Below, one piece after another: positions 35,901 through 44,321 of a DNA stretch of 64,000 nt. Within the stretch, counting starts at the first letter, position 1. Every line of letters begins with the position of its first letter. The DNA is from Alphaproteobacteria bacterium (GTDB taxonomy: Bacteria; Pseudomonadota; Alphaproteobacteria; Rickettsiales; SXRF01), in the NCBI GenBank assembly GCA_025362975.1, contig JANYES010000023.1, positions 58,510 through 122,509 of the forward strand, in the 5' to 3' direction. The notes under the pieces are model-generated. The model had not been told where the DNA came from. It was given only the letters and a program-made list of their open reading frames with translations, and searched no databases. A program made the translations under genes and the position numbers.

Positions 35901-38479
35901 CAGGCGGCAGCGCGGGCGACACGCTGACCGGCACCAGCGGCAACAACGTCATGTATGGCAACGGTGGCAACGACACTTTCAACCCCAACGGCGGTTCAGA
36001 CACGCTGTTCGGCGGCACTGGCTTCGACACCGTCACCTATAACAGCTATGCCGCCGCCGTCACCGTCGACCTCGCAGCCCTTACCATCACCGATGCCAGC
36101 GCCGCTGTCACCTCGCTCAACAGCATCGAATCCATCGTCGGCTCCACGCATGACGACACGTTTCTCAGCGGCCTGAGCATTGCCAATTTCACGCTCGACG
36201 GCGGCGCAGGTACCGACACGATCAGCTTCGCGCCCCTGCAAGCAGCCGTCAACGTCAACCTCGGCACGGGCGTTGCCACGGTCGGCCTCGGCCTGCAATA
36301 CACGCTCAGCCATTTTGAAAACATCATTGGCGGCGGCCTGAATGATTTGCTTACCGGCGACGGCGGTAATAACATCATTTCAGGCGGAGGCGGCGACGAT
36401 AATTTCTATGGCAGCCAGGGCACTGACATTATCGACGGCGGCAGCGGCACCAACTATTATGACTACGGCGCACCCTTCGGCGGTGCCGCCACCTTCAACC
36501 TTGGCGGCGCCGACGTCACCGCCACCGACGGCGCCACCTACAGCGTCACCTTGCGCAATATCCAATGGATCGGCGGCACCAGTGGCAATGACACGTTCAA
36601 TAGCGGCGCCACCGCCCGCAACCTGACCATCAACGGCGAAGGCGGCACCGATACGCTTAGTTTCTCCACCGAAACAACCGCCGTCACCGCCTCGCTAGGC
36701 TCGATAGCCAGCGGCTACCAGGGTTCGGCGACCGGCGCGTTCGGTAATTACAGCCTCTGGTATGAGCAGATCGAAAACCTGACCGGCGGTTCCGGCAACG
36801 ACATCCTGACCGGCTCCGGTTTCGACATCTATACCAACGGCAACAACGTCATCAACGGCGGCAGCGGCAACGATATCATTCGCGGCGCTGGTGGTAACGA
36901 CACCATCGATGGCGGCCTAGGCACCGACACCGCCACCTTCTCCGAAGTCACCGGTAATATCGGTGTCAACCTCGGCACCATGACCGTCACCTACACCGAC
37001 GCCAATGCCCACGGTTCCACCACAACGCTGACCTCCTTCGAAACCATCATCACCGGTTCCGGCAACGACTACTTCACCGTCGGCGGTGTCGCCCAGACGC
37101 TGAGCTTAAATGCCGCTTCCGGCACCGACACCATCGATTTTTCCAGCCAGAACGCCTCCATCACCGCCGATTTGAACACTACCGCCACGGGCAATTTCGG
37201 CACTTACACCTTCCTGAACACCAGCTTTGAAAATATCATCGGCGGCAGCGCCGACGACAATATCACCGCCACGTCCGGTGCCAACGTCATCTACGGCGGC
37301 AACGGCACCGACACGATCAACGCTGGCGCTGGCGACGATACCGTCGACGACTCCAATACCACCTATGCCAGCAATAACAGCAACGTCATCAACCTCGGCG
37401 ACGGCAACGACACCGTCTACGTTCACGTCGCGGGCAACACGCTCGACGGTGGCAACGCCACCGACACGCTGCGCTACGATGCCGGCTCCGGCATCGGCCA
37501 CGACGCTGGCGTCGATCTCACCTTCACCTTAAACGCCGGCTCCACCGGCGGCACCGTCACCGACGGCATACATACCGACACGTTCAGCAACTTCGAAGTC
37601 TATGTCGGCGGTTCCGGCAACGACCTCTTCATCGGCGGCAGCGGTAACGACACCTTCTACGGTCAGGACGGCACAGACGTCTTCCGGGGTGGCGCCGGCA
37701 ACAATTCCTTCTTCGGCGGCAACGGCATCGACACCGCCGATTACAGCACTGCCACCGGCGCGGTCACCGCCAGCCTCGCGCTCGGCGGTGCTTCCAACAA
37801 TGGTTACAATGGCACCGACACCTATAACGGCATCGAAAACCTGACCGGCTCGGTGAACAACGACACCCTGACCGGCGACAGCAACAACAACGTCATCAAC
37901 GGTAATGACGGCGACGACCTCATCATCGGCAGCACAGGTAACGACACGCTCAACGGCGGCACCGGCACCGACACGATCAGCTACACCGCCCAAACCGGCG
38001 CCATCACGTTTAATATCAATACCAGCTCCGTTGCCAAGCCCAGCGGCACGGACAGCTACCTCAACGTCGAACAGATCAATTCCGGCTCCGGTAACGACAC
38101 CGTCAACTCAACGCCTGCGAATTTATTCGCTAACACCATCGTGTTCAACTTAGGGGCAGGGCAGGACAGTATCGTTCTCAGCGCAGGCACCGTAGGCACC
38201 AGCGGCACCGTCCTTTCCGACCATTTCAAGAACGTCGAATACCTGAACTTCCTGAACGCCAACAGCGCGGGCGGCAACCTCGTCTTCAACGGCGACAACG
38301 TCTTCGCCATGACCGATTCCAGCCACGCTCTTCGCCTCGACATCAACGCTGGCTTCGGCCTGACAGTGCAAGGCGGCAGTTACTCCGTAGCCAACGGCCC
38401 CACCGTCGCCGGCGTCACCACCTACACTTTCTCAACCGGTGCCACGCTTATATCCACGCTCGAAGTTCACGTCGTCTGA
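32936..38479 (+). CDS. Large RTX (calcium-binding repeat) type I secretion substrate, probable adhesin
   Basis: An 1847-residue, strongly acidic, Gly/Asn/Asp/Thr-rich protein in which I see no cysteine. Residues about 1-400 form a non-RTX N-terminal region, including a Pro-rich linker. From about 420 onward, many GGxGxDxL-type nonapeptide repeats (GGSGNDFLMGRGGNDTLIGG, GGNGTDTANF and others) alternate with beta-rich spacers of about 50-70 residues. Three longer spacers near 35740, 36600 and 37085 are clear paralogues. The last 100 residues lack repeats, as expected for a C-terminal secretion signal. The divergent exporter makes it the likely cargo. It may be surface-retained, by analogy with LapA and SiiE. 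Confidence 0.9.
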   Translation: MLMTETIQVKAPAAGEKKSIFIKPHEVVNFNFDLKTAHVDILGSDLVFTFKDGGQLILGNIAANLFSEDAPTLMMDNKIVSGDQILSSIGMVQNVSGKDTALLTSMVIDKNTQVQKEQQGKVVEKIVYKETPPIIIQSPPTLEQSDSNTSEGAKYEQQFKKTFNDLLTSRLKDIEDNSNIGKFTAPPITPLPPKIEAQIPSPPGGPGGNLVFSAKLLQLSPTVFFDNSTHTVTYNGGTGSGAATLDPSFLTQTQSQFIDLTKQTGPGIIYGNNPALINGHLLSRDITIQPAVPLNYQISNLSIAGLPAGYTLKGFTSDGSGTYNFDLNMLTPGTGPQSFTIQYDPTTLGAASDMDGDGLAHEYAKFDVVIQTTVFNPNDGGFVTESHTIHAIVKDITATDFSYSVGNVDGWVLDTKPNSNIILTGDGGATVYAGSQGDRISSGTGADRIHGGAGDDNITTSSGNDIIDPGAGNNIIDGGDGEDLVTYTMRNVNISVDLGATPNAFGQVAVTVGGAQTDMIKNIEDITTGSGNDTLLGDNNANVLNGGSGNDFLMGRGGNDTLIGGPGNDTVSYSYGGNGVTVDLQAGTAFVTSTDHDTIQTVENIVGSYYNDTLLGDANVNNIQGGLGDDLINGRTGNDIIDGGAGNNTISFKDQTSGVTLTLQNAGTSTATTTGGDSITLSNIQNITGSSYNDTLTGNNVNNIIRSGGGNDTLDGAGGTGDVLSYDDQTAGITADLGTVTVTKPGGSDTFANFEILNATAFNDTIIGGSLISVINGGAGTDTLSYQNTNTSVNVNLVTQTTTGALTNTFTSIENVTGGSGDDTLTGDSGNNVMSGGDGNDIIYASGGTDTLNGGNGTDTANFTPLPGLIMAYLGNASLVVSDDPNNVVDPITGARVGVNPNTGLEENPGPYYNDYSTLNGIETIVGSNFNDVFVSGATNRTLSLNGGAGTDWMSFATETTAVTASLAGTATGAFGTYTFLGNSIENIAGGSAGDTLTGTSGNNVMYGNGGNDTFNPNGGSDTLFGGTGFDTVTYNSYAAAVTVDLAALTITDASAAVTSLNSIESIVGSTHDDTFLSGLSIANFTLDGGAGTDTISFAPLQAAVNVNLGTGVATVGLGLQYTLSHFENIIGGGLNDLLTGDGGNNIISGGGGDDNFYGSQGTDIIDGGSGTNYYDYGAPFGGAATFNLGGADVTATDGATYSVTLRNIQWIGGTSGNDTFNSGATARNLTINGEGGTDTLSFSTETTAVTASLGSIASGYQGSATGAFGNYSLWYEQIENLTGGSGNDILTGSGFDIYTNGNNVINGGSGNDIIRGAGGNDTIDGGLGTDTATFSEVTGNIGVNLGTMTVTYTDANAHGSTTTLTSFETIITGSGNDYFTVGGVAQTLSLNAASGTDTIDFSSQNASITADLNTTATGNFGTYTFLNTSFENIIGGSADDNITATSGANVIYGGNGTDTINAGAGDDTVDDSNTTYASNNSNVINLGDGNDTVYVHVAGNTLDGGNATDTLRYDAGSGIGHDAGVDLTFTLNAGSTGGTVTDGIHTDTFSNFEVYVGGSGNDLFIGGSGNDTFYGQDGTDVFRGGAGNNSFFGGNGIDTADYSTATGAVTASLALGGASNNGYNGTDTYNGIENLTGSVNNDTLTGDSNNNVINGNDGDDLIIGSTGNDTLNGGTGTDTISYTAQTGAITFNINTSSVAKPSGTDSYLNVEQINSGSGNDTVNSTPANLFANTIVFNLGAGQDSIVLSAGTVGTSGTVLSDHFKNVEYLNFLNANSAGGNLVFNGDNVFAMTDSSHALRLDINAGFGLTVQGGSYSVANGPTVAGVTTYTFSTGATLISTLEVHVV

Positions 38480-38645
38480 CGATTTTTAATACCGGATGAA
38501 TTGAGCATCACCGTCGCACGATCAGTGCCTTCAGAGCTTCTCATTAAACATATTACTCCTTTATAATTTTCCCGCTGTTACATACAGCCATTTAATGCCT
38601 TCTTCTTTATCGTTGTTTTATAAGCTAAATTTCAACGGAGGCGTT

Positions 38646-38786
38646 ATGAAGTCGAAATTTGAACCCGTCAAAAACCTGCAAAATCAGCCTGAAGACATCG
38701 CCGTGCTCAAAGGTCTGGACTACGAAGCCGAAGTCCGCTGCGGCATCATCACCACCATTAAAACACAAGAAAAACCAACCAAGTAG
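38646..38786 (+). CDS. Small protein, 46 residues, unknown
   Basis: A short frame from ATG 38646 with a strong GGAGGCG ribosome site, ending TAG 4 bases before ku. The product is mildly charged, with no membrane segment, and contains EVRCGIITTIKTQEKPTK at the C-terminus. The ribosome site and tight spacing to ku support expression and co-transcription. No family is recognised. Confidence 0.6.
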   Translation: MKSKFEPVKNLQNQPEDIAVLKGLDYEAEVRCGIITTIKTQEKPTK

Positions 38787-38790
38787 CCAT

Positions 38791-39657
38791 ATGGCCCTTC
38801 GCCCGTACTGGAGCGGTCACATCCGCTTGTCGCTGGTAACGCTGGCAGTCAACATCTACCCGGCGCTATCGCGTTCGCGCCAGATTCCTTTGCATGAGAT
38901 TTATCGCAAGACCGGCCAGCGCGTCCACCATCAGAATGTCGTTGACGGCGAACCCATCGAAAACGACGACATCGTCAAAGGTTACGAAGTCGAAAAAGGT
39001 GAATACGTCATTCTCGAACCTCAGGAAATCAAAGACCTGAAAATCCCATCTAAACGCACGCTCGACATCACACAATTCGTCGATGCCGATACTATCGACG
39101 GTATCTATTTTGAAACCCCGTATTTCGTGACCCCCGACGGCAAGGGTAGCGAAAGCGCTTTCGCCGTCATCCGTGAAGCACTTCGCGGTGCCGGTAAAAT
39201 CGGCATCGGGCAGCTAGCCATTTCCGGGCGCGAGCGCCTCTGCGCTATCAAGCCCTGCGGGAGTGGCATCATGCTCGAAACCCTGCGCTACGAAGAAGAA
39301 ATCCGCAAAAGCGATCCCTATTTCGGCGACATTCCCAAAGGCTCCATCGACAAGGAAGAGCTCAGCCTCGCCAAAGAACTCATCAAGCGTAAAAGCGCCA
39401 GCTTCAAACCGGAAACATTCCACAAAGAAGCCCTGCAGGAATTGATCGACTCCAAGCTTGAGCATCGCGAAGCAAAAGTCATTGTTGAAGACAAGCCGGG
39501 TGGCAAAGTCGTCAACCTCATGGACGCATTGCGCAAAAGCCTCAAAGAGAAACCCGCGACAGCCCCCAAAACCAAAGCAAAAGCCAAACCCGCGCCAAAA
39601 ACCAAAGCCAAAAAACCCGCCGCGCGCAAAAAGGTAAAGCATGGCCGCGCCGCGTGA
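38791..39657 (+). CDS. ku: Non-homologous end-joining protein Ku
   Basis: A 288-residue bacterial Ku. MALRPYWSGHIRLSLVTLAVN is the conserved N-terminus. HEIYRKTGQRVHHQNVVDG, VKGYEVEKGEYVIL and PYFVTPDGKGSESAFAVIREAL are core ring segments. The Lys/Ala/Pro-rich tail (from about 245) is typical of extended Ku C-termini that bind DNA and recruit LigD. It forms a homodimeric ring on broken DNA ends. Its end overlaps ligD by 17 bases. Confidence 0.95.
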   Translation: MALRPYWSGHIRLSLVTLAVNIYPALSRSRQIPLHEIYRKTGQRVHHQNVVDGEPIENDDIVKGYEVEKGEYVILEPQEIKDLKIPSKRTLDITQFVDADTIDGIYFETPYFVTPDGKGSESAFAVIREALRGAGKIGIGQLAISGRERLCAIKPCGSGIMLETLRYEEEIRKSDPYFGDIPKGSIDKEELSLAKELIKRKSASFKPETFHKEALQELIDSKLEHREAKVIVEDKPGGKVVNLMDALRKSLKEKPATAPKTKAKAKPAPKTKAKKPAARKKVKHGRAA

Positions 39658-41254
39658 TACCTTATCGCTTTACCGGCAAAAGCGCGATTTTTCCAAAACC
39701 TCGGAACCCGCAGGCGCTGCCGAAAAACAAGCCGGTCATCGCTACCTGATTCAAAAACACGACGCCACGCGCCTGCATTATGATTTCCGCCTCGAACTTG
39801 ACGGCGTGCTCAAAAGCTGGGCAGTCACCCGCGGTCCCAGCCTCGACCCCCATGAAAAACGCCTCGCAGTGGAAGTCGAAGACCACCCTGTATCCTACGG
39901 CAGCTTCGAAGGCACCATCCCCAAGGGTCAATACGGCGGCGGCACGGTGATGCTCTGGGATGAAGGTAGTTGGGAACCCATCGGCGATGCACACAAAGGC
40001 CTCGCTAAAGGCAAACTCGAATTCAAACTCCACGGTAAACGCCTGCAAGGCGAATGGACCCTCGTGCGCATGCGCGAACGCGACAAAGACAAAGACCGCC
40101 ACAACTGGCTACTCATCAAACGTAGTGACGAAGCCGCCTCCGAAGGTGATACCGATACGCTGTTGACTAAACACAATACCAGCGTTATCAGCAACCGCAG
40201 CATGGAAAAAATCGCATCGTCCAATGACCGTGTCTGGAAAGGAAACAAAGCCGAATCCAAAGCCGCCCCCAAACCTGCGGCAAAGAAAAAACCAAAAACG
40301 AAAGCACTCGTCACCGACACCATGCCAGTCAGCAAAAACCGGGCCCGTGCCAATGGCAAAGCAGATGTCGGCGGCATCGCAATTTCCCATCCGGATCGCA
40401 TCATTTATCAAGGCACCGGCATCACAAAACAGCAACTGGCTGAATATTATCTCGCGGTGGCCGATCATATTCTGCCCTACGTTGCCAACCGCCCGCTTTC
40501 CATGCTGCGTTGCCCCGAAGGCACCGGCGAAGCCTGCTTTTTCCAGCGCCATATCGCCCAAGGCCAATCGCCCCACCTCTACGACACCGGCATCAAAGTC
40601 AAAGGCCGCAACGAAGACTACATGATGATCAAGGACGCCAAAGGCCTGATCACGCTTGCCCAATGGGGTGTGGTCGAGCTTCATCCCTGGGGCTGCCTTG
40701 CCGATAAACCTGAGCTTGCGGACCGTATTATCTTCGATCTCGACCCAGACCCCACCGTACCGTTTTCCGAAGTCATCGCCGCTGCCAAAGACGTACGTTC
40801 ACGCATGCAGGAATTAGGCCTGAGCAGCTTCGTCAAAACCACTGGCGGCAAAGGCCTGCACATCATTGTGCCCATTACGCGCAGTTACGGCTGGCCTGTA
40901 ATCAAAGCCTTTGCCCGCGCCATTGCCGAATCGATGGAGCACGATAACCCCAAACTCTATATCGCCCACGCCAGTAAAGCCGAGCGTAAAGGCAAGATCT
41001 TCATCGATTACCTGCGCAATGATTTAACCGCAACTGCTGTCGCTGCTTATTCCGCGCGCGCTAGAGAAGGGGCAACCGTCGCCATGCCACTGACATGGCA
41101 GCAGCTGACTTCCTCGCTAAAACCATCTAGCTTCACCATCGAAACCGTGCCCGCCATTTTAAAAAAACGCAAAGACCCTTGGGCGGAAATCTCTAAATTG
41201 CGCCAGAAAATCGCTACGCAATACTTACGCGCGCTTAAAATTCCCCTTAAATAG
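39641..41254 (+). CDS. ligD: LigD-type protein with phosphoesterase and polymerase domains but no ligase domain
   Basis: A 537-residue protein. Residues about 10-190 are the 3'-phosphoesterase domain (KHDATRLHYDFRLELDG, EDHPVSYGSFEGTIPKGQYG). A Lys/Ala/Pro-rich linker follows SMEKIASSNDRVWKGNKA. Residues about 245-535 are the primase-like polymerase domain, with the catalytic DLDPD, the TTGGKGLHI loop and IFIDYLRND. Complete PE-LIG-POL LigD proteins are over 800 residues. The ATP-dependent ligase domain, normally between these two, is absent with no frameshift. It can process and extend ends but needs a separate ligase. It is co-transcribed with ku. Confidence 0.9.
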   Translation: MAAPRDTLSLYRQKRDFSKTSEPAGAAEKQAGHRYLIQKHDATRLHYDFRLELDGVLKSWAVTRGPSLDPHEKRLAVEVEDHPVSYGSFEGTIPKGQYGGGTVMLWDEGSWEPIGDAHKGLAKGKLEFKLHGKRLQGEWTLVRMRERDKDKDRHNWLLIKRSDEAASEGDTDTLLTKHNTSVISNRSMEKIASSNDRVWKGNKAESKAAPKPAAKKKPKTKALVTDTMPVSKNRARANGKADVGGIAISHPDRIIYQGTGITKQQLAEYYLAVADHILPYVANRPLSMLRCPEGTGEACFFQRHIAQGQSPHLYDTGIKVKGRNEDYMMIKDAKGLITLAQWGVVELHPWGCLADKPELADRIIFDLDPDPTVPFSEVIAAAKDVRSRMQELGLSSFVKTTGGKGLHIIVPITRSYGWPVIKAFARAIAESMEHDNPKLYIAHASKAERKGKIFIDYLRNDLTATAVAAYSARAREGATVAMPLTWQQLTSSLKPSSFTIETVPAILKKRKDPWAEISKLRQKIATQYLRALKIPLK

Positions 41255-41262
41255 CACCAAGC

Positions 41263-43071
41263 CTACTTTGCACATTTCGCATTCTGGCTCTCGCTGAAAT
41301 CCGGGTCAGCTTTTGACGAGGTGGAAGGCAGTACCAAGGGTGCCGCAAATGTCCCACCGATATGCACAGGAATATCAAGCGCCAGCACTGATGTTGTCTT
41401 ATGGTCGGTGCGAAACGTAAGATCATAGCGCTGATTGGGCATGTTGATCGTTCCCGCGCCCAGCAGAATGCCTTCCGCCGTCGTGGCCTGAAAGGGCGAT
41501 AATATACCGATGTCGTTGGTAAACTTCACCTGCGAAACCATGCAAGGCATGGCAATCAGAGCCGGGTCCGATCCCACCAGCGTGCGTATATCAGTGGACA
41601 CCACCTCCACCAGATGCCGCGATATCATCCCGTCTTTCAGGGAAAGATGCAGCTCCCCCTTCATCGTCTGTAACCATTGCTGAATGCTGCTGCCGTGCGC
41701 CTGCACGCTGAGCTGCCCATTGGCCTCGCTTTTGATGGTGTCCTTGGTAATGCCGATCGCCAGCACCGCCTGCTGCGCTTGCGCATGCGCCAAATTCGCC
41801 GTGAGCGTGACGTCGTTGCTTTTCCCGTCGGTTTTTGCATTCACCGAGGCATGCAGGGCACCGCCGAAAAGTCGTGCCGAAAACGAGTCCAGCGACGACT
41901 CGCCTTCTGTAATCTTGACATGTCCCGCTACTTGCGAAGCAGATACCTTACCGTAGCTGACTTGCTGTGCTGTCAGCATCCCATCGAGTAGTAGCGGTGG
42001 GTTATCGACAGGCATATGCTTGGCATAAAATTTTTTCTTCGCAGCACTCGGTCCTTTTGGCGGCAATAGTTTCGCCATGTCGATGGCTTTAAAATGCAAC
42101 TCGGCTTTAATAAAATCAGGTTGTTTACGTTTCCCCTCAGTAAGATGAAGTACGCTGCCGGAAAATGGACTGCTGGCGAAACTCCCATGCGCATCGCTCG
42201 CGGTCCAGTCGTCGCCGTAGTGTTGCAACATACCTTCCAGCACCAGCGGCACATTCCAGTTCAGCTCCTTACCGATCAGCACCGTTGCCTCGCCGGTGTC
42301 AGCAATATCGATTCGCGCGGGGCCGGTGAGCTGGTCGAAATTCAGTGGGTCCATCGCTTGCAACTGGCCGCTCAGCACCGCCGTCGCTGCTTTCGCTTTA
42401 ATATTCATAGGAAACGCCGCGTGCACATTGTGCAGTGCATCATAAGAGCCCGTTTCCATATCCACCTGCACCGGCGTCTGGTTATACGAGCCGTTCACAG
42501 TCAAAACCACCGGCTGCGTTTCATCGTCGGTATGCAGGTCGAGCGTTTTAAAATCGATGGTCAGTATGTGGCCTTTTGTCGTGCGCATCACCAGCTTGCT
42601 ATCGCTTACATGCGCATTCAGCAGGGTAGGAAAATGGCGCCGTTTGTGGGCATCCGAGCGCGGCGAGCGGGGGATGAAGACCGTCGTGCCGCTCTTTTTC
42701 CAGTTGCCGATGCCCTGTTCATTGCGCTCAAGAAAAATTGCCGCATGGTCGATTTCCACCTTACGAAAGCGCAGCTTAAAAAACGACACCATTTCCGGCT
42801 CGGCCCGCACATGACCGACGGTGATCATATCTTCCTTCGTGCCCCACTCGGTATTTGCAATGTGCACATCGTTCACCTCAACCACCATCGGGTGAAAACG
42901 AATAGTCACATCGCCCACGCTTGCTTCGCGGTTGTAGCGGTGCTTTAAATACGCTTCCAGCCAGTATCGCGGATGCTCATATACTGCCACCGCCGCCGGA
43001 ATCGCGATCACCCCCAGCCCAAATACTGCAAGAGCAACAATCCGGATAACGCGTGACAGGCGGTATTTCAT
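41263..43071 (-). CDS. AsmA-like/DUF748-type envelope protein
   Basis: About 602 residues from ATG 43071. An N-terminal membrane anchor (residues about 9-30) is followed by a long periplasmic beta-rich region. Segments such as ASVGDVTIRFHPMVVEVNDVHI and VSFFKLRFRKVEIDHAAIFLER, and the C-terminal LKDGMISRHLVEVVSTDIRTLV, LGAGTINMPNQRYDLTF, are typical of AsmA/DUF748 bridge-like proteins. These are implicated in phospholipid traffic to the outer membrane. It lies next to mlaA, fitting an envelope-lipid theme. The upstream frame extends to 43161 but overlaps the divergent promoter area. Confidence 0.8.
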   Translation of the reverse strand: MKYRLSRVIRIVALAVFGLGVIAIPAAVAVYEHPRYWLEAYLKHRYNREASVGDVTIRFHPMVVEVNDVHIANTEWGTKEDMITVGHVRAEPEMVSFFKLRFRKVEIDHAAIFLERNEQGIGNWKKSGTTVFIPRSPRSDAHKRRHFPTLLNAHVSDSKLVMRTTKGHILTIDFKTLDLHTDDETQPVVLTVNGSYNQTPVQVDMETGSYDALHNVHAAFPMNIKAKAATAVLSGQLQAMDPLNFDQLTGPARIDIADTGEATVLIGKELNWNVPLVLEGMLQHYGDDWTASDAHGSFASSPFSGSVLHLTEGKRKQPDFIKAELHFKAIDMAKLLPPKGPSAAKKKFYAKHMPVDNPPLLLDGMLTAQQVSYGKVSASQVAGHVKITEGESSLDSFSARLFGGALHASVNAKTDGKSNDVTLTANLAHAQAQQAVLAIGITKDTIKSEANGQLSVQAHGSSIQQWLQTMKGELHLSLKDGMISRHLVEVVSTDIRTLVGSDPALIAMPCMVSQVKFTNDIGILSPFQATTAEGILLGAGTINMPNQRYDLTFRTDHKTTSVLALDIPVHIGGTFAAPLVLPSTSSKADPDFSESQNAKCAK

Positions 43072-43175
43072 AAAAAATTCTGTTGCTAAAGCCCGGGAGT
43101 TGAATGATCTAATGGAAGTATTCCTAATGTGATAAAAAAACCATCCTGTCTTGATAACCATCTGAACGGAAAACC

Positions 43176-43562
43176 ATGTCGCTTGCGGATTTCATCCTCG
43201 TCTTCCATGCCGCCTTCACCGGCACCGTGATTTTCGCCGTGCCGCTGATCATCCTCGGCGGTCTGCTCCGCTGGCGCTGGGTGCGCAATCCGTGGTTCCG
43301 CTTCACGCATCTGGGCATGATCGTCTTCGTTTCGTTCGAAACCCTCATCGGCATTAGCTGCCCGCTTACCATCTGGGAAAACGATCTGCGTGTGGCCGAA
43401 GGCGGCGAACCTTATAGTGCCAACGGCTTCATTGCCTCATGGACCAGCAAACTGCTGTATCATCCCCTCCCGCACTGGATGTTCATCACGATGTATGTGT
43501 CCTACGCCGTGCTGATTGCGAGCTTATTTTATTTCGTACCCGTCCGCCGCAAAAAGGCCTGA
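43176..43562 (+). CDS. DUF2784 integral membrane protein
   Basis: A 128-residue protein with four hydrophobic segments. It shows the family pattern: ADFILVFHAAFTGTVIFAVP at the start, a positively charged turn LRWRWVRNPWFRFTH, and FETLIGISCPLTIWENDLR, where the Cys-Pro-Leu-Thr-x-x-Glu is conserved. Function is unknown. It is divergent from the AsmA-like gene and abuts mlaA tail-to-tail. Confidence 0.85.
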   Translation: MSLADFILVFHAAFTGTVIFAVPLIILGGLLRWRWVRNPWFRFTHLGMIVFVSFETLIGISCPLTIWENDLRVAEGGEPYSANGFIASWTSKLLYHPLPHWMFITMYVSYAVLIASLFYFVPVRRKKA

Positions 43563-44321
43563 TTATTTGCGCCCGTTGGCGATTTCCAGATTGCGCGCCT
43601 GCGTCACGATATAACGCACCAACTCATATTCAAACGGCGATCCCGTAGAAAAATAACGAAACTCATTGCTATAACGCGCATCGATCGGCTGTAAGCCATA
43701 TGCCGCCACCGCATACGCCGTCGAGTTCTGCACCGAATCCGGGATGATGAAATACATCGTCGCATAATCCGCAATCGCGCCCACCGTATCGCGTACATTC
43801 GACGGCCCAAGCACCGGCAGCATGATATAAGCACCTGACCCCGCACCCCAATAACCCAATGTTTTGCCAAAATCTTCCGGATGACGCTTAAGCCCCGCGT
43901 CGGTCGCTACGTCAACCGTGCCCGCAAGCCCGACCGTAGTATTCAGCATAAAGCGCCCGAGCGTCTTGGTCGCCTGATAGGGTTTGGCCTGCAACAGCGC
44001 GTTGGTAAAATTATGCACCTCGCCGACATTCATAAAAAAGTTGGTCACACCACGCCGTACAAATCCCGGTGTCACATATTTATATGCATCCACAATCGGC
44101 AACAGCACGTACTTGTCGAGCTTAGCATTGAACTTATACACCTGCTTGTTGGCGCCTTCCGCCGGGTCGTAGACCATGAATTGCTGCTGCGCAAAATCCT
44201 GCTCCGCCTGCGTGGTAAACTGCCGCTCGGTTTTTGCCGCATTGAACGGAGGCACTTTCGGGGGCGCTGAACACGCCGCAAGACCGACCGCTACAATCCA
44301 TATCCAGTGACGAGCGCTCAT
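43563..44321 (-). CDS. mlaA: MlaA (VacJ) family lipoprotein
   Basis: A 252-residue protein with a lipoprotein signal peptide (lipobox LAAC, Cys17). The VacJ core is clear: YDPAEGANKQVYKFNAKLDKY, YKYVTPGFVRRGVTNFFMN, GRFMLNTTVGLAGTVDVAT, EDFGKTLGYWGAGSGAY and LPVLGPSNVRDTVG. It sits in the outer membrane and removes misplaced phospholipids from the outer leaflet through the Mla system. Other mla genes are not in this window. It overlaps the upstream lipoprotein hydrolase by 4 bases. Confidence 0.93.
   Translation of the reverse strand: MSARHWIWIVAVGLAACSAPPKVPPFNAAKTERQFTTQAEQDFAQQQFMVYDPAEGANKQVYKFNAKLDKYVLLPIVDAYKYVTPGFVRRGVTNFFMNVGEVHNFTNALLQAKPYQATKTLGRFMLNTTVGLAGTVDVATDAGLKRHPEDFGKTLGYWGAGSGAYIMLPVLGPSNVRDTVGAIADYATMYFIIPDSVQNSTAYAVAAYGLQPIDARYSNEFRYFSTGSPFEYELVRYIVTQARNLEIANGRK

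Noticed and set aside
34200..38150. Many long open frames on the minus strand and in other frames across the RTX gene
   Set aside because: They are Val/Ala/Gly- or Ser/Pro-rich shadows produced by the repetitive GC-rich coding sequence and have no ribosome sites or family motifs.
33650..38200. CRISPR array or satellite repeat
   Set aside because: The repetition is at protein level (RTX nonapeptides), with variable DNA and no constant spacer length. No CRISPR-like array was seen anywhere in the window.
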